In this document: one piece after another, positions 35,590 through 47,865 of the stretch
Layout: the number at the start of each line of letters is the position of its first letter
Numbering within the stretch: position 1 is the first letter of the stretch
From: Tachypleus tridentatus
Taxonomy: Eukaryota > Arthropoda > Merostomata > Xiphosura > Limulidae
Reading direction: 5' to 3'
DNA length: 64,000 nt
NCBI RefSeq assembly: GCF_004210375.1
Contig: NC_134834.1
Location: 156,817,290 to 156,881,289 of the forward strand
Translations under genes and position numbers: made by a program
Notes under the pieces: model-generated
What the model was told of the DNA's origin: nothing
Seen by the model: the letters and a program-made list of their open reading frames with translations, nothing else
The model's database searches: none

Positions 35590-35858
35590 TTTTCTTCAAT
35601 TTCACGCAAAGCTACTCGGGGACTATCTGCGATAGCCGTCCAAAATTAGTGGTGAGATACTAGAGGGAAGGCAACTATTCGACACCACCCGCTGCCAACA
35701 CTCAAGCTACTATTTTACTAAGAAGTTGGAGAGTTGTCCAAAACGTTATAACGCTACTGCGGCACAAGAATGAGCATGCTCAGTGAGATGAAATCAAACC
35801 CATTATCTGGAAATTACGAGTAGAGCGTGCTAATCATTAATGCCCCCCCCTGCCTGGA
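35590..35858 (-). mobile_element. SINE family 1 (decayed)
   Basis: Landmarks GCAAAGCTACTCGGGGACTA, CTAGAGGGAAGGCAACTA and CCACCCGCTGCCAACA are in the family 1 order but with many differences. The hAT element starts 25 bp to the right. Confidence 0.75.
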
Positions 35859-36500
35859 TGGTAAGTACACGTTCAATTAGAGCAGTGGTTCCCAAACTAG
35901 GGGTAAATTACCCCGTGGGGGTAATTTAACAATTTATCGGGGGTAATGGAGGGGTGACAGAAAAAAAAGTTAAAATTCTGAAAATCAAGAAAACATTGAG
36001 GTAGCTGGTATTAGGATTAATGTTAACTTAATCTTAGTATGTAAAGTTGTAAATTAAACCTATTTTAAGTAGGTAATAAAGTTAAACCAAATAACAATAA
36101 ACACCAAAAACTAATATACAGTAGTAGAAAAGAAAAAATATGTATCTAAGTGTGTGGTAACCTAAAAGTATTTTGACAAGTATGCTTCAGAACACAAGTC
36201 ACTCAGTAACCCTGATGACTCATCGACGTGTCCAGCACGCGTCACTCACTGCCTGAGGTTGCCTCTATTTCACACTGTCAGTTTCTATGTGAGCATCAGC
36301 CGAGGTAGACAAAACCTGGTATGTATGTGTACTGCCCTGTGCAGTATAGTTAGTATTTACCTACTATTACATCATTCCTATGCTGAATAAGCTCTTTTAA
36401 TGCTATCTAGAATGCCATGAAAAAATAAATAATAAGTTCACATTGTTCACACTTTTTTATGCAGTTTTTCCTTTTCTTTTTCTGCAGATTAAACAATGAA

Positions 36501-38537
36501 ATGTCTAAAAAGCGCACCTACTCTGACGCCTTTCTTCGCTATGGCTTTGTGAATTTACCTTCTGGTGGAGAGGATCGGCCACAATGTGTAGTATGTCACA
36601 AAGTGTTGACAAATGAAAGCCTCAAGCCATCAAAACTCTCAGCTCACCTCCAGAAGTGCCATCCAAATCTTCAAAATGAGGATCAGGCTTATTTTCAGCG
36701 CTGGGCTGCAGCACTGAAGAATATCCAGTTCGGTTCATCTGGAATTCAAGCCCAAAAGCTTCAAGCTGCGGTCGAAGCATCTTACTTTGTTGCATATAAA
36801 GTTGCCGAACAACAAAAATGCCACACCATTGCAGAGAATCTGATTATGCCTTGTGCATACGAGATGGTAAGCAAGGTATGTGGGGAGGATCAAGCGAGTG
36901 TCATATCTCTATCAAACAACACAATCCGCCGACGAGTCGATGACATGGCATCAGATATTCTGTCCCAAGTTACAACAGAGATCAAGGAGATCCTTGCAAT
37001 TTGATGAATCGTGTGACGTAGCCAGTTGTGCTGTTCTCCTTGGGTTTGTTCGTTACGTCCACCAGGACAAGATCAAAGAAGAGTTCCTATTATGCGAAGA
37101 TCTGTTGACAACCACGAAGGGAGAAGATATCTTCAATATCATCAACAGTTTCTTTACCACGAATGGATTGGATTGGAACAGCGTTCAACAGGTAGGGAGA
37201 GATGTTTATATAAAGTCTAGATTAGTATAGATACAATGAATTACATGGCATATAGTCATATAGTTTTATTTATTGTACAAGTAGCTGTAGTGTAGCTAAT
37301 ATTTTATACATAATTCACAAAAAAGTATCGTGCCTGTCGTACTGAAATACTAAAGTACCAAAATAAATTAAATTAAATTAAAACCATATAATTATAACGC
37401 AAAAGATAAGTAAGAATGACTAACTGACGCAATCTATAATGGTTTTTCTTTTTTAATCTAGGTCGATGGAGCACCGTCGATGATGGGTCGTAATCGTGGA
37501 TTACGGGGCCCCATACAAGCTGTGAATCCAGAAATTTCTGTAGATCATTGCATCATTCATCGGTACTCTCTTGGATCAAAAAGCCTGCCTGGTAATCTGA
37601 AATTAGTGTTTGAAGATGTGTTGAAAATCGTCAATTTCATCAAGTCCAGAGATGTGAATTCGTGCATATTCAGGGAGCTGTGCAAGGAAATGGGAGAGCA
37701 GTATCAAGTTCTGCTCTACCACACCGATGTTTGCTGGTTGTCACGAGGCAAGGTTGTACGTCGAGTCATTGAGCTCCGAACGGCTCTTCAGGAATTTCTG
37801 AAACAAGAAGAATCTCCTTTTGCTACCAAGTTCACTGATAAGGGTGGCTTGCTCGACTTTGTTACTTGGCTGACATATTTGCGGAGCTGAACAGTGATAA
37901 TCTGCAACTCCAGGGCCAAAACACGACTGTCATTGATGCCCATCACACTGTGACTGCATTTCTGGGAAAACTGAGACTCTGGATTCGACGCTTGGAGAAA
38001 GGAGTGATCGCTCAGTTTCCCACCCTAGACCAGTTTGTTGAGGAGAATAGTTATGATACTGGATCACTTTTACAGACCATCAACAAAGAGATGAGCGACT
38101 ATTTGAAGGGGCTTGAAACAAGCATGCAGCACTACTTTCCAGAGAGTGACCTAAAAACAGCCAGTCTTCAGTGGATCATTCATCCCTTTTCTGTACCTGA
38201 TGAGGCCATTCATGATGATGATTTCCCTGCAAAGAAGGAGTGGATCACAATGCGAGCAAATGAAGCCTTGAAAGTCAAATTCCAAAACCAAAATGCAGAT
38301 TCCTTTTGGATTTCACAACTAGCTGACTCGCCAACTCTGTCCAAGAGAGCCTTGAAGTTGTTGGTATCATTCTCAACAACGTATCTGTGCGAAAAGGGGT
38401 TCTCAACCGTGCTGGGGATGAAAACAAAAAAGAGGACTCGTTTGAATGTTGCAAACGATGCCAGGCTGGCACTTTCAACCACAAAGCCAAGAATTCCTAA
38501 ACTAGCTTCAAGTATGCAACTCCATCCATCCCACTGA
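36501..38537 (+). pseudogene. hAT transposase (ZBED5/FAM200/SCAND3-like), frameshifted
   Basis: Starts MSKKRTYSDAFL, just after a good 3' splice site (TTTTTCTGCAG, ending 36487), so a 5' UTR intron is likely. A BED-type zinc finger follows (CVVCHKVLTN..., His pair in HLQKCH). The frame breaks near 36998, resumes at QFDESCDVAS, crosses a probable 270-bp intron (37192-37461) into VDGAPSMMGRN, and breaks again near 37870 before LADIFAELN. The C-terminal hAT dimerisation region is readable to about 38500 (SKRALKLLVSFSTTYLCEKG, with the TRLNV motif). Two frameshifts make it non-functional unless the sequence has errors there. Confidence 0.9.
37192..37461 (+). other. Probable intron of the hAT transposase
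   Basis: The sequence between CAACAG| and |GTCGATGG begins GTAGGG and ends in a pyrimidine tract TTTTTCTTTTTTAATCTAG. Removing 270 bp joins SVQQ to VDGAPS in frame (phase 0). The segment is AT-rich and full of stops, unlike the flanking coding DNA. Confidence 0.75.
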
Positions 38538-39339
38538 TGTTCTTGACATCTTTGGCAATATTCATTAAAATGCACAATGATCAAATACAATAATTAAAAG
38601 TGTAATTCAGTGTAAATAAATTGTAAATAAATATAGTGCAATATATCTCTAGTTTAATTTAGCCATATATATCAATGTTGAAAACATTTTGTGAAAGGGG
38701 TAACATGCTTAATGTGGCATGTTAAATTGGGTAACAAGCTGAAAAAGTTTGGGAACCACTGAATTAGAGTGTTACAATTTGTAACCACTGCTTTATTACT
38801 ATCAGGGGCTAAGTGAGACACTGAACAAATGCCTGGCGAGTAGGCAATGTTGACACATTTTTAGAAACCGATTCATTTGAGTTTAATTCTTTAGCCAGTA
38901 TGTAGAACATGAAAATTCATTGGGCCACTGTTAGTGATATTGCCTGGGCTGGTTCTTTAAAGACAATGCATCCATCGTTACTACGTTCTTTGAATTTAAA
39001 CTAACTATAGACTATGGTTTATTAAGTAATGATGTCGCGAAGACGTGTTTATTTTGTTTTAAACGCAGAGTTGCATATCGCAGGAATTAAACTCCAGATT
39101 GTAGCATTATAGATTCCTTAATACGACTGCTCAGCCATCCAAGGGTGGAAAGTGACTAAAACCGCAACGACGGTTTTATGTTAAACTGTTGTGACAAAAA
39201 GTTGTCTTTGAAAGCCGTCTATGTATTCATGGAGCCGCCGCTAACGTCCTGGGCAGAACATAAGGATTCTTGTTACTGTTCATTATGCAACAGTTATACC
39301 GTCATATATTTACTTTAATACCTGCATTTGTTTCAGTAT

Positions 39340-39850
39340 AATTTCTTATACATGTGACGTATATTGTTGGATGTGTATTGCTTAAGTCCCGCCTGTTCTT
39401 TCAGTTTGTAGAACAGTCTCGAAAGCAAAAATCAACAATATGCGATTTACGAAACATTTTTAAACATTCGAAATTCTGGCGTGAAGGTATGAAAGCGCCA
39501 AATAAGAATATTATCACGATATTATTGGTCAGCTAAAGTTAATATACTATAAGCCTCAAAATTTATAATTGTGATTAAAGCTTATTAATCAGAAAACTAT
39601 ACAATTTGACCAGAAACTTTTACAGATTTTGAACATTACAAACCGTTAAATTTCAGCGAATTAATTTCCGACGTTAATATTTCTACGAGGACATTAAATA
39701 TCTTCGTCGGTAAAAAGTCAGCGACGTGAAGCCAACCAAGCTAACCAGGTTAAGCGAGGTGTAACAATATCAACTCAAAATTAATTTGCTCGTTGTGGAC
39801 CTTGATTGTCGATAAATTATTCAGTTTTAAACGAGAAACTCATTTGAAAT
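39340..39850 (+). mobile_element. Inverted partial LTR copy
   Basis: Read on the minus strand this stretch matches the LTR at 39908-40794: landmarks such as ACCTCGCTTAA, the CGAAGATAT block, ACGGTTTGTAATGTTC and the CAGGC.GGACTT end occur in the same order. It therefore lies in the opposite direction to the two direct LTRs. The frame 39354-39536 falls inside it and is not a gene. Confidence 0.8.
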
Positions 39851-39907
39851 GAAATTTTTTTAAGACAGCTTGTATGGGTATTAAAACTTTAAATAAAACA
39901 AAGTACA

Positions 39908-40794
39908 TGTCACGTATTATAATTTATCTCGGACGAGTCTCCGATTTACTATGTAACTCACATTGCTTATTATTATTTCAAATAACTGAAAATTTTAATT
40001 TGAGCTTAGTAGTTAATTAAATGTTAATGTGTATCAAATTTTTGTTATTTATCAACAAGACTCATACACACAATTTTTAAACACAAATATATTTTAATAT
40101 ATAACAAAAACAATTTATAATAACGGTTATTACTAATAGTTATTGTAAATGATGGTTTATATACAACAGTTTTATAAATTACAGTCAATACTGGATCTTA
40201 TATCCGGTATGGAACTAAATATTTTTATCGGCGATCCAAGTCCACGACGAGCCTATTAATTCTGAATTGATATTGTTGCACCTCGCTTAAGCTAACGACA
40301 TCTCTCTTGGCTAGCCTCACACCGGTTAGAAGTTGACTTCTTACCAAAGAAGATATAACAAGATAGAAATAGAAGATAGAAACAATAACGTCCGAAGTAA
40401 TCTGCTGAACTTGAACGGTTTGTAATGTTCGAAATCTACAACGTTCATGGTAAACTTCTGTAATTTTTTAAATTTTTAGAGGTTAATCACAATTATAGTT
40501 CCCAGACCTATAGAGTACTGACTGTAGCTGTTCAATAATATTCTTCTCCTCCGTCTCTCGGCTAGCTGCTTTTATTTATAGGAATCACGCGATTCTGTAG
40601 AAATTTCGACAAAATTCTAGCGCTTTTTCATCAAACAAGCATTGTTGATTTTTGCTCTCAAAAACGTTCTACAAATTTCGAGAACAGGCAAGACTTGTGC
40701 AATACAGTCAAGAATGTACGTTACATGCAAATATAAAACTATACAGAAACAAACGAAGGCTCTAAAGCAAACATATAACGGTAAATTTGTTACA
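39908..40794 (-). repeat. Long terminal repeat, left (3') copy
   Basis: About 887 bp, bounded by TG...CA on the minus strand (TGTAAC at 40794). Shared with 41761-42655 by long runs of the same landmarks, including AATATATTTTAATATATAA and ACGGTTTGTAATG.TC. Divergence between the copies is substantial by eye, so the insertion is old. Confidence 0.82.
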
Positions 40795-41760
40795 TACAGA
40801 ACAATGTTTCAAACTTCTTAGGTCATCTTCAGGTTAACAAAGAAAGTTTGTAAACTCCATCCATATGTAGACATGAATGCTTTGGATGTTGCCTCCTTTT
40901 CTTTTTTCAAATGCCAACAATTCGACATAACATGACCAGGTCTTTTATTACAAAAATGACAGACAAACCTTGATGATTATGATGATGTTTATTCTGACTG
41001 TCAGAAGATTTCGAACTAGAAGAGCTGGATTTTTCAGAAGATTTCTCAACTTTAGTGGATTAGACAGGTACAAGTTTCTGCTGAGATGGCAGGAATTTCT
41101 TTTTATACAAATTGGTTTTATGTGTTAAAGTATAATAATCAGAGCAACTGCTTCCTGTAGTGCTTCAACTTTCTTTTCATTTAAGTAAGTTTAAATTAAT
41201 AATGACCATTTTTCAATGGTTCATTCCATGGTTTGGGCAACTTTCTCAAAATGATGGAAATATTTATCAACGTCATTTTCATTGAAAGGTAGGACATTGA
41301 TATATCGACTGAGTTCAAAATTGTCATTTTGCCTTGATCGATTGAAGTAAAGTCTAATTTCCATTTCTTTCAGCTTCGATAGGGCTTGTTCAAGCTCGAT
41401 TTGTCTGAGTTTTAACTGGGTTTCTAACTTATATTTATCACTCAACTCTGATTGGCTAGTGGTAACACTAGAGTGTTTCCCTAATGCTTCCTCAAACAAC
41501 AAATCATAATTGACTAGTATTTCGACAATATGCTTTTATAGTTCGTTTTTTTCTCATTGATTTCTTAACTTTCAACTCTAAAATTTTGGCATTTTTATTT
41601 ACTTTTGTTTGTGGGAGGGTGATTCAAGAAAATATTGATAATCAGACATGATCAAATCTTGTTGGTGCTGATAAATACAAATTGAATTAAATTTTTAATT
41701 TTAATTTAGAATGAATTTTGTCTCTGATTAAGGTCTTGAACACAAGCCCCCAGATTATCA
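40795..41760 (-). mobile_element. Internal region of an LTR retrotransposon (gag remnant only)
   Basis: A minus-strand frame at 41221-41502 encodes a coiled, charged segment then NVLPFNENDVDKYFHHFEKV, a signature of Ty3/gypsy-type gag in animals. Near 40910-40970 a zinc-knuckle-like stretch CHFCNKRPGHVMSNC is readable, with one extra residue between the second Cys and the His. No protease, reverse transcriptase or integrase is present; only about 1 kb separates the LTRs, so pol was deleted. Next to the right LTR the minus strand reads TCTGGGGGCTTGTG, a possible primer binding site. Confidence 0.78.
41221..41502 (-). pseudogene. Ty3/gypsy-like gag fragment
   Basis: 93 codons open from Met at 41502 to a stop at 41221. 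Heptad-like charged residues (residues 20-55) precede the NENDVDKYFHHFEKVA motif, the start of the gag capsid region. The next gag segment, including the usual capsid helices, is missing or out of frame. It is a relic of the LTR element around it. Confidence 0.75.
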
Positions 41761-42655
41761 TGCTACATATTATAATTTACCTCGAATGAGTCTTCGATTT
41801 ATCATAAAACGTATGTAACGATTTTAAATAGAGGGAAATTTGAATTTGATGTTGAAGTTGATTAAATGCCAATATGTATCAAATGTGTGATATTTGCTAA
41901 CGAAACTGACACACATTTTTCTTCCTTAACACAAATATATTTTAATATATAAACAACAATACAATTAATAATAAAGATTATTACAAATAATGGCATATAC
42001 ATATATACTAATATTTTACAAATTCACAAACAATATTCATTCATCTAGCTGGTCTGGAACTGAATATTTTATCGACAGTTCAGGTTCAAGGCGTGCGAAT
42101 TAGTTCTGCGTTTATACTGTTAAACTTCGCCTAAGGTAGTTAGTTTTCTATTCTTGACTAGCCCCACGCCGCTTATAAGCTGACCTTTAAGCAACGAAGA
42201 TATTTAATTTTCTCGTAGAAATATTAACGTCCGACGTTAATTCACTGAAGTTAAACGGTTTGTAATGCTCAAAATCTGTGAACGTTCCTGGTCAAATGTC
42301 TGTAGTTTTACGATTAATAAGTGTTTACCACAATGATAGATTCCGAGATTTATAATATACGGACTGTAGCAAACTAACAATATTATACTGTCTTCTCACG
42401 TCTTGCGATAGCTACTTTTATACTGATGAGGCGAGATTCTCGAAAATTCATTTAGCAACAATAATATTTGAAGATACTCTAGTGATTTCGTAAAACATAT
42501 ACTGTTGATTCTTACTCTCAAACATTTTCTACAAATTTAGAGAACAGGCGAGACTTGCACAATTCACATTTAACAATAAAAGTTACATGCATTTTAAAAC
42601 ATATGTATTGAAACAAGACAAATATAAATATTAAAACAATATTAAACCCGTTACA
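41761..42655 (-). repeat. Long terminal repeat, right (5') copy
   Basis: Direct partner of 39908-40794, about 895 bp, beginning TGTAACGGG on the minus strand. I could not find a matching 4-6 bp target duplication on the outer edges, so one side may have been rearranged (see the inverted copy at 39340-39850). Confidence 0.8.
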
Positions 42656-42920
42656 ATTAATATAATGACAAACAACCAGCATTTTGTGTTAATGTATCCT
42701 GAATTGTGGTGAATGTATTAGTATTTTATGTATAAATGTCTTCGCCTCGTTGTTCACATCACAAACACAGTAAAGTTTAGATTGCATACTTTAATCACTT
42801 TACTTCATGGTTTATTCAACTGCTCATTCTGGTTTCTAAGCTTCATTTTCTCAAACGTCATTGGGACTTTAATTAATCTTTATCTTATTTCCAGACTTCT
42901 CTAATGGTTGAATAAATGTA

Positions 42921-44592
42921 CAGTGGAGCCTCTCACTAACGACTTCAAAAATGCCTCGACAAAAAGGTCGTTAATGAGGGGGAGTCGTTAGTGAGGGATG
43001 GATACCCAATTCGTTACCAAGATTTAAATTATGTACGTTTTTACAATAGGCAAAGTGTTCAAATACTGACTGGATATACGATCGTAAACTAAAGAAATCA
43101 CTAATGTTCATGCAGACTTAAAATACGATCATAAAAGACATTTTCTTAAATCACTAATGCTCATGCAGACTTCACAGGCGTCACAAGGCTGTAGCTTAGA
43201 AATTGCATTAGGAGGAAGTAAAACGATTTTTACATTAGATAGAGGGATTGCAACATGGGCAGTGCAGTTGTCGATAAAAAAGCAGAACATTGTGTTTCTG
43301 AAGTTTCATTTTGTTGTTAAATTTTTTTGCCCATTCGGTAAATATGGGAATTGTCATCCAGGCTTTTCGGTTGTGATAATAATCTACACCCAATGAATTC
43401 ATATCAGAATTACGAAAGCAACGCGGCTTAGCACTATGACCAATAACAAGTGGCCGAACTTTCTCTCCCGACATGCTACAGCAAAGCATTACTGTAACCC
43501 TTTCTTTCGAAACTTTTACACCGGATGTCGTTTCTCCCTTCTTGACCATTGATTTCGTTGGAAGTGATCTGTATTGTATCCCAGTCTCATCAGCGTTAAA
43601 TATGTCATTAGGGGAATAGCCTTCACAGATGGATGGGAGACGATTAGTCTAATCTTCAACTGCTTCTTGAGAAACTTCAGCACTTTCGCCACAGAAAATA
43701 GCTGCTTTGATATTATGCCTTTTTACGAATCTATCTAACCATCCATTGCTAGCAGAGAAGCCTTCATTGCCAAGCTGAGACGCCAATGTTAATGCTTTTT
43801 CTTGAATTAGTTTCCCGGTAATTGGTAGATTCCTGGATCTTGTATTCACAAACCACTGCCACACCTACTCATCCAACTCGTCGTATAGGCATCTTCTCTT
43901 GTTCTGCTTTTTTTCTGGATTTTCGCCTGTTTCCCACTTTTTCAAAATTTTTTCTTTCTCTTTAATGATTGTCTGAATTTGGGTTTTACCAACTCCAAGA
44001 TCCGTGGCGATTTTTATTGCAGTTTCCCCTTTGTCGTGTCGTTTAATGACGGAAACTCTCTCTTCTAAGTTAAGCAACTTTCTCTTCGACATTCTGGTGA
44101 AACATGAGTCTGTGTTATGAGGAATCTTCATATTATGCACACTAATCCTGTCTGTTAAATAATCCGATTTAGTGTTCCTAATTCATTATGTACTATAGAA
44201 TAAGCGCACTGAGCGCATTGAGAATAAGATTAATTTACCAATGAAAATTAATCTTCTTTTCGATTCGACGCACTGGAAATAGATTTATTGTTGAAGTAGA
44301 TTACGTAATACTGTTTAACTACGGAATAATTAAACTCATTTGTAATATGCCATAAATGAGAAGGCAGACCGCTATGTAACTTCACATAATATGCCACATA
44401 ATAATGTCACTTAGTCGTTAGTGAGAGGTAAAATAATCAAAATTGTTCAATTTGGTAGGTCGTCAGTCGCGTTTGAGGGGAAGTCGTCCACGAGGGGTCA
44501 ATTTAATGCAAACAGGGTACCATAAAAAATTTTCCGGTCGTATGACAGGGGGAAGTCGTTAGTAAGGGAGTCGTTAGTGAGGGGCTCCACTG
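42921..44592 (-). mobile_element. pogo/Tigger-like DNA transposon, inactivated
   Basis: Ends are CAGTGGAGCCTCTCACTAAC and its inverse, flanked by TA (42919-42920, 44593-44594), as in the pogo/Tigger group. Several internal copies of GTCGTTAGTGAGG mark the subterminal regions. The transposase is on the minus strand (from 44091). The 1672-bp length is below the ~2.5 kb of full elements, and the C-terminal part of the gene is deleted. A ~70-bp segment is duplicated within 43080-43180. Confidence 0.93.
43130..44091 (-). pseudogene. Tigger-type transposase pseudogene
   Basis: Starts MSKRKLLNLEERVSVIKRHD (CENP-B/pogo helix-turn-helix), followed by the CENP-B-like second helix-turn-helix region (VWQWFVNTRSRNLPITG, GWLDRFVKRHNI). 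The DDE-1 catalytic domain shows NADETG near 43590. In a shifted frame come IDNCTAH near 43270 and LQPCD near 43190. A TAG at about 43862 interrupts the linker, a stop follows QEAVED near 43649, and a frameshift lies near 43280. The protein end is cut short. Confidence 0.9.
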
Positions 44593-44594
44593 TA

Positions 44595-45091
44595 TTAAGA
44601 AACATTTGACTGACGTACATGAAGTGCTAGAATTATTTATAAGCCACTAGGGTAGATAATGTACAACAACATGACCATATACCTAAATGAACTTTACATC
44701 AATCTTTGTTTTGAGCTCAGAAATCGTTGTCATGAAAAGATGATGAAGCTATCACACACAAGTACCGGAGAATCCATACAGTTTATTGTTTTTATTTAAA
44801 TCTCCGAAGAAAATCACGACAGGACAGCGAAATCCTGTTTTTGAGTTTGTTGATTTTTTTTAACGATAGTAAGGATAAAAAATTGTGGAAGGTTAAATAT
44901 TGGGTTGGTTACGTAGGAAAATAAAGGATAGTAAAGATATAAGAAACTATGGTGGTTTACATGTTGGGTTGATTAACAGAACAACTGTATTTGCTATTCA
45001 GTATCGCATCACTTCAAGCGACCCCAAATATTAGGAGCTCTCGACAGCTACTTGTCTTGCCTATTCCTAACGCCGAGCTAGCCGTAACTAC
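44595..45091. other. Spacer between two pogo-like elements
   Basis: No gene. It contains a two-copy, ~60-bp degenerate tandem repeat at about 44863-44983 (GATAGTAA.GATA... then GTTGGGTTGATT-like ends). Confidence 0.6.
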
Positions 45092-45093
45092 TA

Positions 45094-46352
45094 CAGTGGT
45101 ACCTCGGTTCTCGAACTTAATCCTTTCCAGAAGGCTGTTCGAAAACCGAATCAATTTTTCCCATAATAAATACTGTAAATTAAATTAATCCGTTACAGAT
45201 CTCCAAAAGTTTCGCATTATGAAGCATTTAAGTAAAAATATTGCTTATTTATACCTTTATAATAATACTTACATGCATAATTTCAACCACAAAAACTATA
45301 AACACAATAAAAAAACAATAAATGAAAATTTAACTGCACTTTACCTGTGCTGAGGAGAGCTGATGGCGTGAGTGAAAGGTGGTGAAGAACGTGGAGAGAA
45401 GAAGGATTATTATTGTTTGGAAGGGGAGTCACCTTCCATAAAAACGTCTCAGGTAACTCTCCTTCTGGGGTTCTTTTTCTTTTCTGTCTCTTTGCACCGC
45501 TACAACCTGCTTGAAACTCACTGGACCTATTTCTCATTAAAAACTTATTTAATGAGGTTTGTTTCTGACTGCCACCCTCCCCATGTCTCATCACACTATG
45601 TATGCCACTTCTCTTCCAAAATTTTTCAAACCACCCCTACTAGCCTTAAAGGCATCGCTTGTATCAGCACTCGTTCCAGGGGTGTTTTTCAGGAGGTAAG
45701 CATACAACTGCTTTGCTTTCTCATAAATGATGGTCTCAGAAATGCTATCACCAGCTAACTGTTTTTCGTTTACCCAAATCAACAACAGTTTTTCTACCTC
45801 TTCCATTGTTTGTGATCTTTGTTTTTTTAAGCACTGTCATTACTTTTGCAACATCAGCTCCTTTGATGACCTCTTTATTTTTCAGTATGGTGCAGACTGT
45901 AGACTTCGCCACACCAAACTGTAGAGCAAGGTCAAACACACGAATACCACTCTCTTACTTCGCTATGAGATCTTTTTTCACCTCTATTGTGGCTCTAACA
46001 ACTTTTCTTTTTGGTTTGCTGCTTTCATTATCTTTCTATGACCCCATGGTGGCTTATTTAATCAGAATATTTAGAAAAAAAGAAAAACGAGGACGTTTAC
46101 AGCAGATTTTAACGGGGATGTGGACTGAGCGACAGGTGCGGGTAAAATGTTTTGGGCAAGCTTGGCGTGGGCCGAAAATGGTCGAAGGGTCGTTCGGATC
46201 ATCAGTCGGGTTATTTCGGGGGTTCGGGCCACGACAACTTGGTTCAGGAACCGAGTTTATGTTCGACAACCGAAACATTTTTTTTCTCAAACAATATGTT
46301 GGAAACCCAAATTGTTCGAGAAGGGAGTCGTTCGTGAACCGAGGTACCACTC
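45094..46352 (-). mobile_element. Second pogo-like transposon, internally deleted
   Basis: Left end CAGTGGTACCTCGGTTCTCG, right end the inverse of it with one change in the terminal bases (CCACTC in place of CCACTG), and TA on both sides (45092-45093, 46353-46354). GTTCG/CGAAC blocks recur near both ends. The minus strand carries only the DNA-binding half of a CENP-B-like transposase. It differs in sequence from the element at 42921-44592, so it is a separate family. Confidence 0.88.
45591..46050 (-). pseudogene. CENP-B/pogo-like transposase, DNA-binding half
   Basis: Readable pieces are FDLALQFGVAKSTVCTILKN (helix-turn-helix) with the following TITNNGRGRK-type linker, then MEEVEKLLLIWVNEKQLAGD (second, CENP-B-type domain) on through KASRGGLKNF. 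Stops and frame changes separate the pieces, and no DDE catalytic domain follows before the left end of the element. This is a dead remnant. Confidence 0.82.
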
Positions 46353-46354
46353 TA

Positions 46355-47616
46355 TTTGTTTCTATAAAGAACAAGGTTTAACCTCAATGGCGTTTTCAGC
46401 AATTTCATCATATCTCGAAGAAGTTTATTATGATTTGTTTTCAACAGATAAAATTCGAAACGAAAATATATTTCTGAAAATATACACATCAGAGATTTAT
46501 ATCATACTGCGTTTTGTTTATCATTTGTAGTAACAGCTCGAAAGGTTAAATACAATTTCTTCATGTTTGCGTATGTCCGTGATATGTCAAGTTCACTGTC
46601 GGTTAATATGGTTTCCACACCTATCGCTACAGTTTTACTTGCATCTATATACTGGGAGTCTCGAATTCAAAAATATTAACTAAAACAAAAACATAACCTA
46701 AGTTCCCATTTCAGGGATTTTTTACTGCTTGTTGTCTGATAATTCTACTCGTTGTATTATAAGAGACATTTCCTGTTTTAGAGAAAAAGATAATGAATGA
46801 GCGATTACAAAAATAATACAAAAAACTGAAAAACAACAACACAATTTTACAATCTGTTTGAAAAACAAAATAGCAGGAGCAGTTTGAGAATATTTAAAAG
46901 CTTTGGGATATCTGATACACATGTAACTGATTGGCCTATTTGTGTTAATACTATTTCGAATAATGTGCGAAATGCAATAATTAAATCCGGAAGCAAATCT
47001 CGAACTTATTCAGTTGATTTAACCACGCCAGATTTGAAATTCGTTTGTTTGTTTGTTTTTCTTATAGCAAAGCCACATCGGGCTACCTGCTCAGGGAATT
47101 ATTTAATCGATAAAGTAATTTTATGGCCAGAATATTTCTACCAGTATATTATACATCTTAAGATATAACTTCAAATATGGACACGTTTAGGAAATTATTG
47201 GTAGTTGATGTGCTATAATACCAACAGTGTTTTATGAAGTTTACTGAGATGGTTTCAAAATACCGACTTACCTTTTTTATTGAATTTTTTCTTTCTATCG
47301 TCCTTAATGAATAATATATGAAATTTTGTTTCCCCGCGATAAGTAGTTTTCAATGTATAATAATTTTAAACATGGGTCTTTTTATAAGCATCCAGCATAA
47401 GACAGAACAATTAACTACAGTATTTCCGGAAATAAATTATATATATATATATATTATAAGACATGTTCGTATTCTTTTTCTTCTTACAATTCAATGTGTA
47501 CCACTGAAGTTATTAAGAGATAGTTTAGCAAAACCTTCTGAAAAGCAGTTTCAGGATTTCCTGTATTCGAACATCCAACCTAATATCATAGTTGCATTGA
47601 CTGATATAGTAAAAGT
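46355..47616. other. Unassigned AT-rich DNA
   Basis: No gene or RNA recognised. It includes a SINE family 2 tail fragment (minus strand, 47043-47092: CTTATAGCAAAGCCACATCG) and a short (AT)n run near 47435-47455. Confidence 0.6.
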
Positions 47617-47865
47617 TTGGTTTGAATTTCTCGCAAAGCTACATGAGAGCTATCTGGGCTAGTTCTCCCCAATTTAGTCGTGTAAGACTAGAGGGAAGGT
47701 AGCTAGTCATTACTACTCACCGCCAAGGAATAGTGGTATTGACCGTCACATTATAACGCCCCTACGGCTGAAAGGGCGGGTGCGCTTGTTGGGTGTGACG
47801 GAGATTCGAACCCACGACCCTCGAATTACGAGTCGAGTGCCTTAAACACCCGACCATGCTGGGCC
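47617..47865 (-). mobile_element. SINE family 1
   Basis: Minus-strand copy with an internal deletion of the CTCTTTTACCAACGAATAG region, but with an intact inverted B box (GATTCGAACCC) and head (CCATGCTGGGCC). Confidence 0.88.

Larger units (their letters stand above)
35883..38761 (+). mobile_element. hAT transposon with exact 8-bp target duplication
   Basis: Ends are CAGTGGTTCCCAAAC and its inverse GTTTGGGAACCACTG, the typical hAT inverted repeat. AATTAGAG is repeated exactly at 35875-35882 and 38762-38769, the 8-bp duplication made by hAT insertion. Inside is a plus-strand transposase gene (36501-38537) with a probable intron and two frameshifts. The identical duplication suggests a fairly recent insertion. 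Confidence 0.96.

Noticed and set aside
39354..39536. A 60-codon plus-strand frame
   Set aside because: It lies within the inverted LTR copy.
45372..46530. Several plus-strand frames of 60-190 codons as host genes
   Set aside because: They fall inside the pogo-like element and are antisense to the recognisable transposase pieces; there are no domains.
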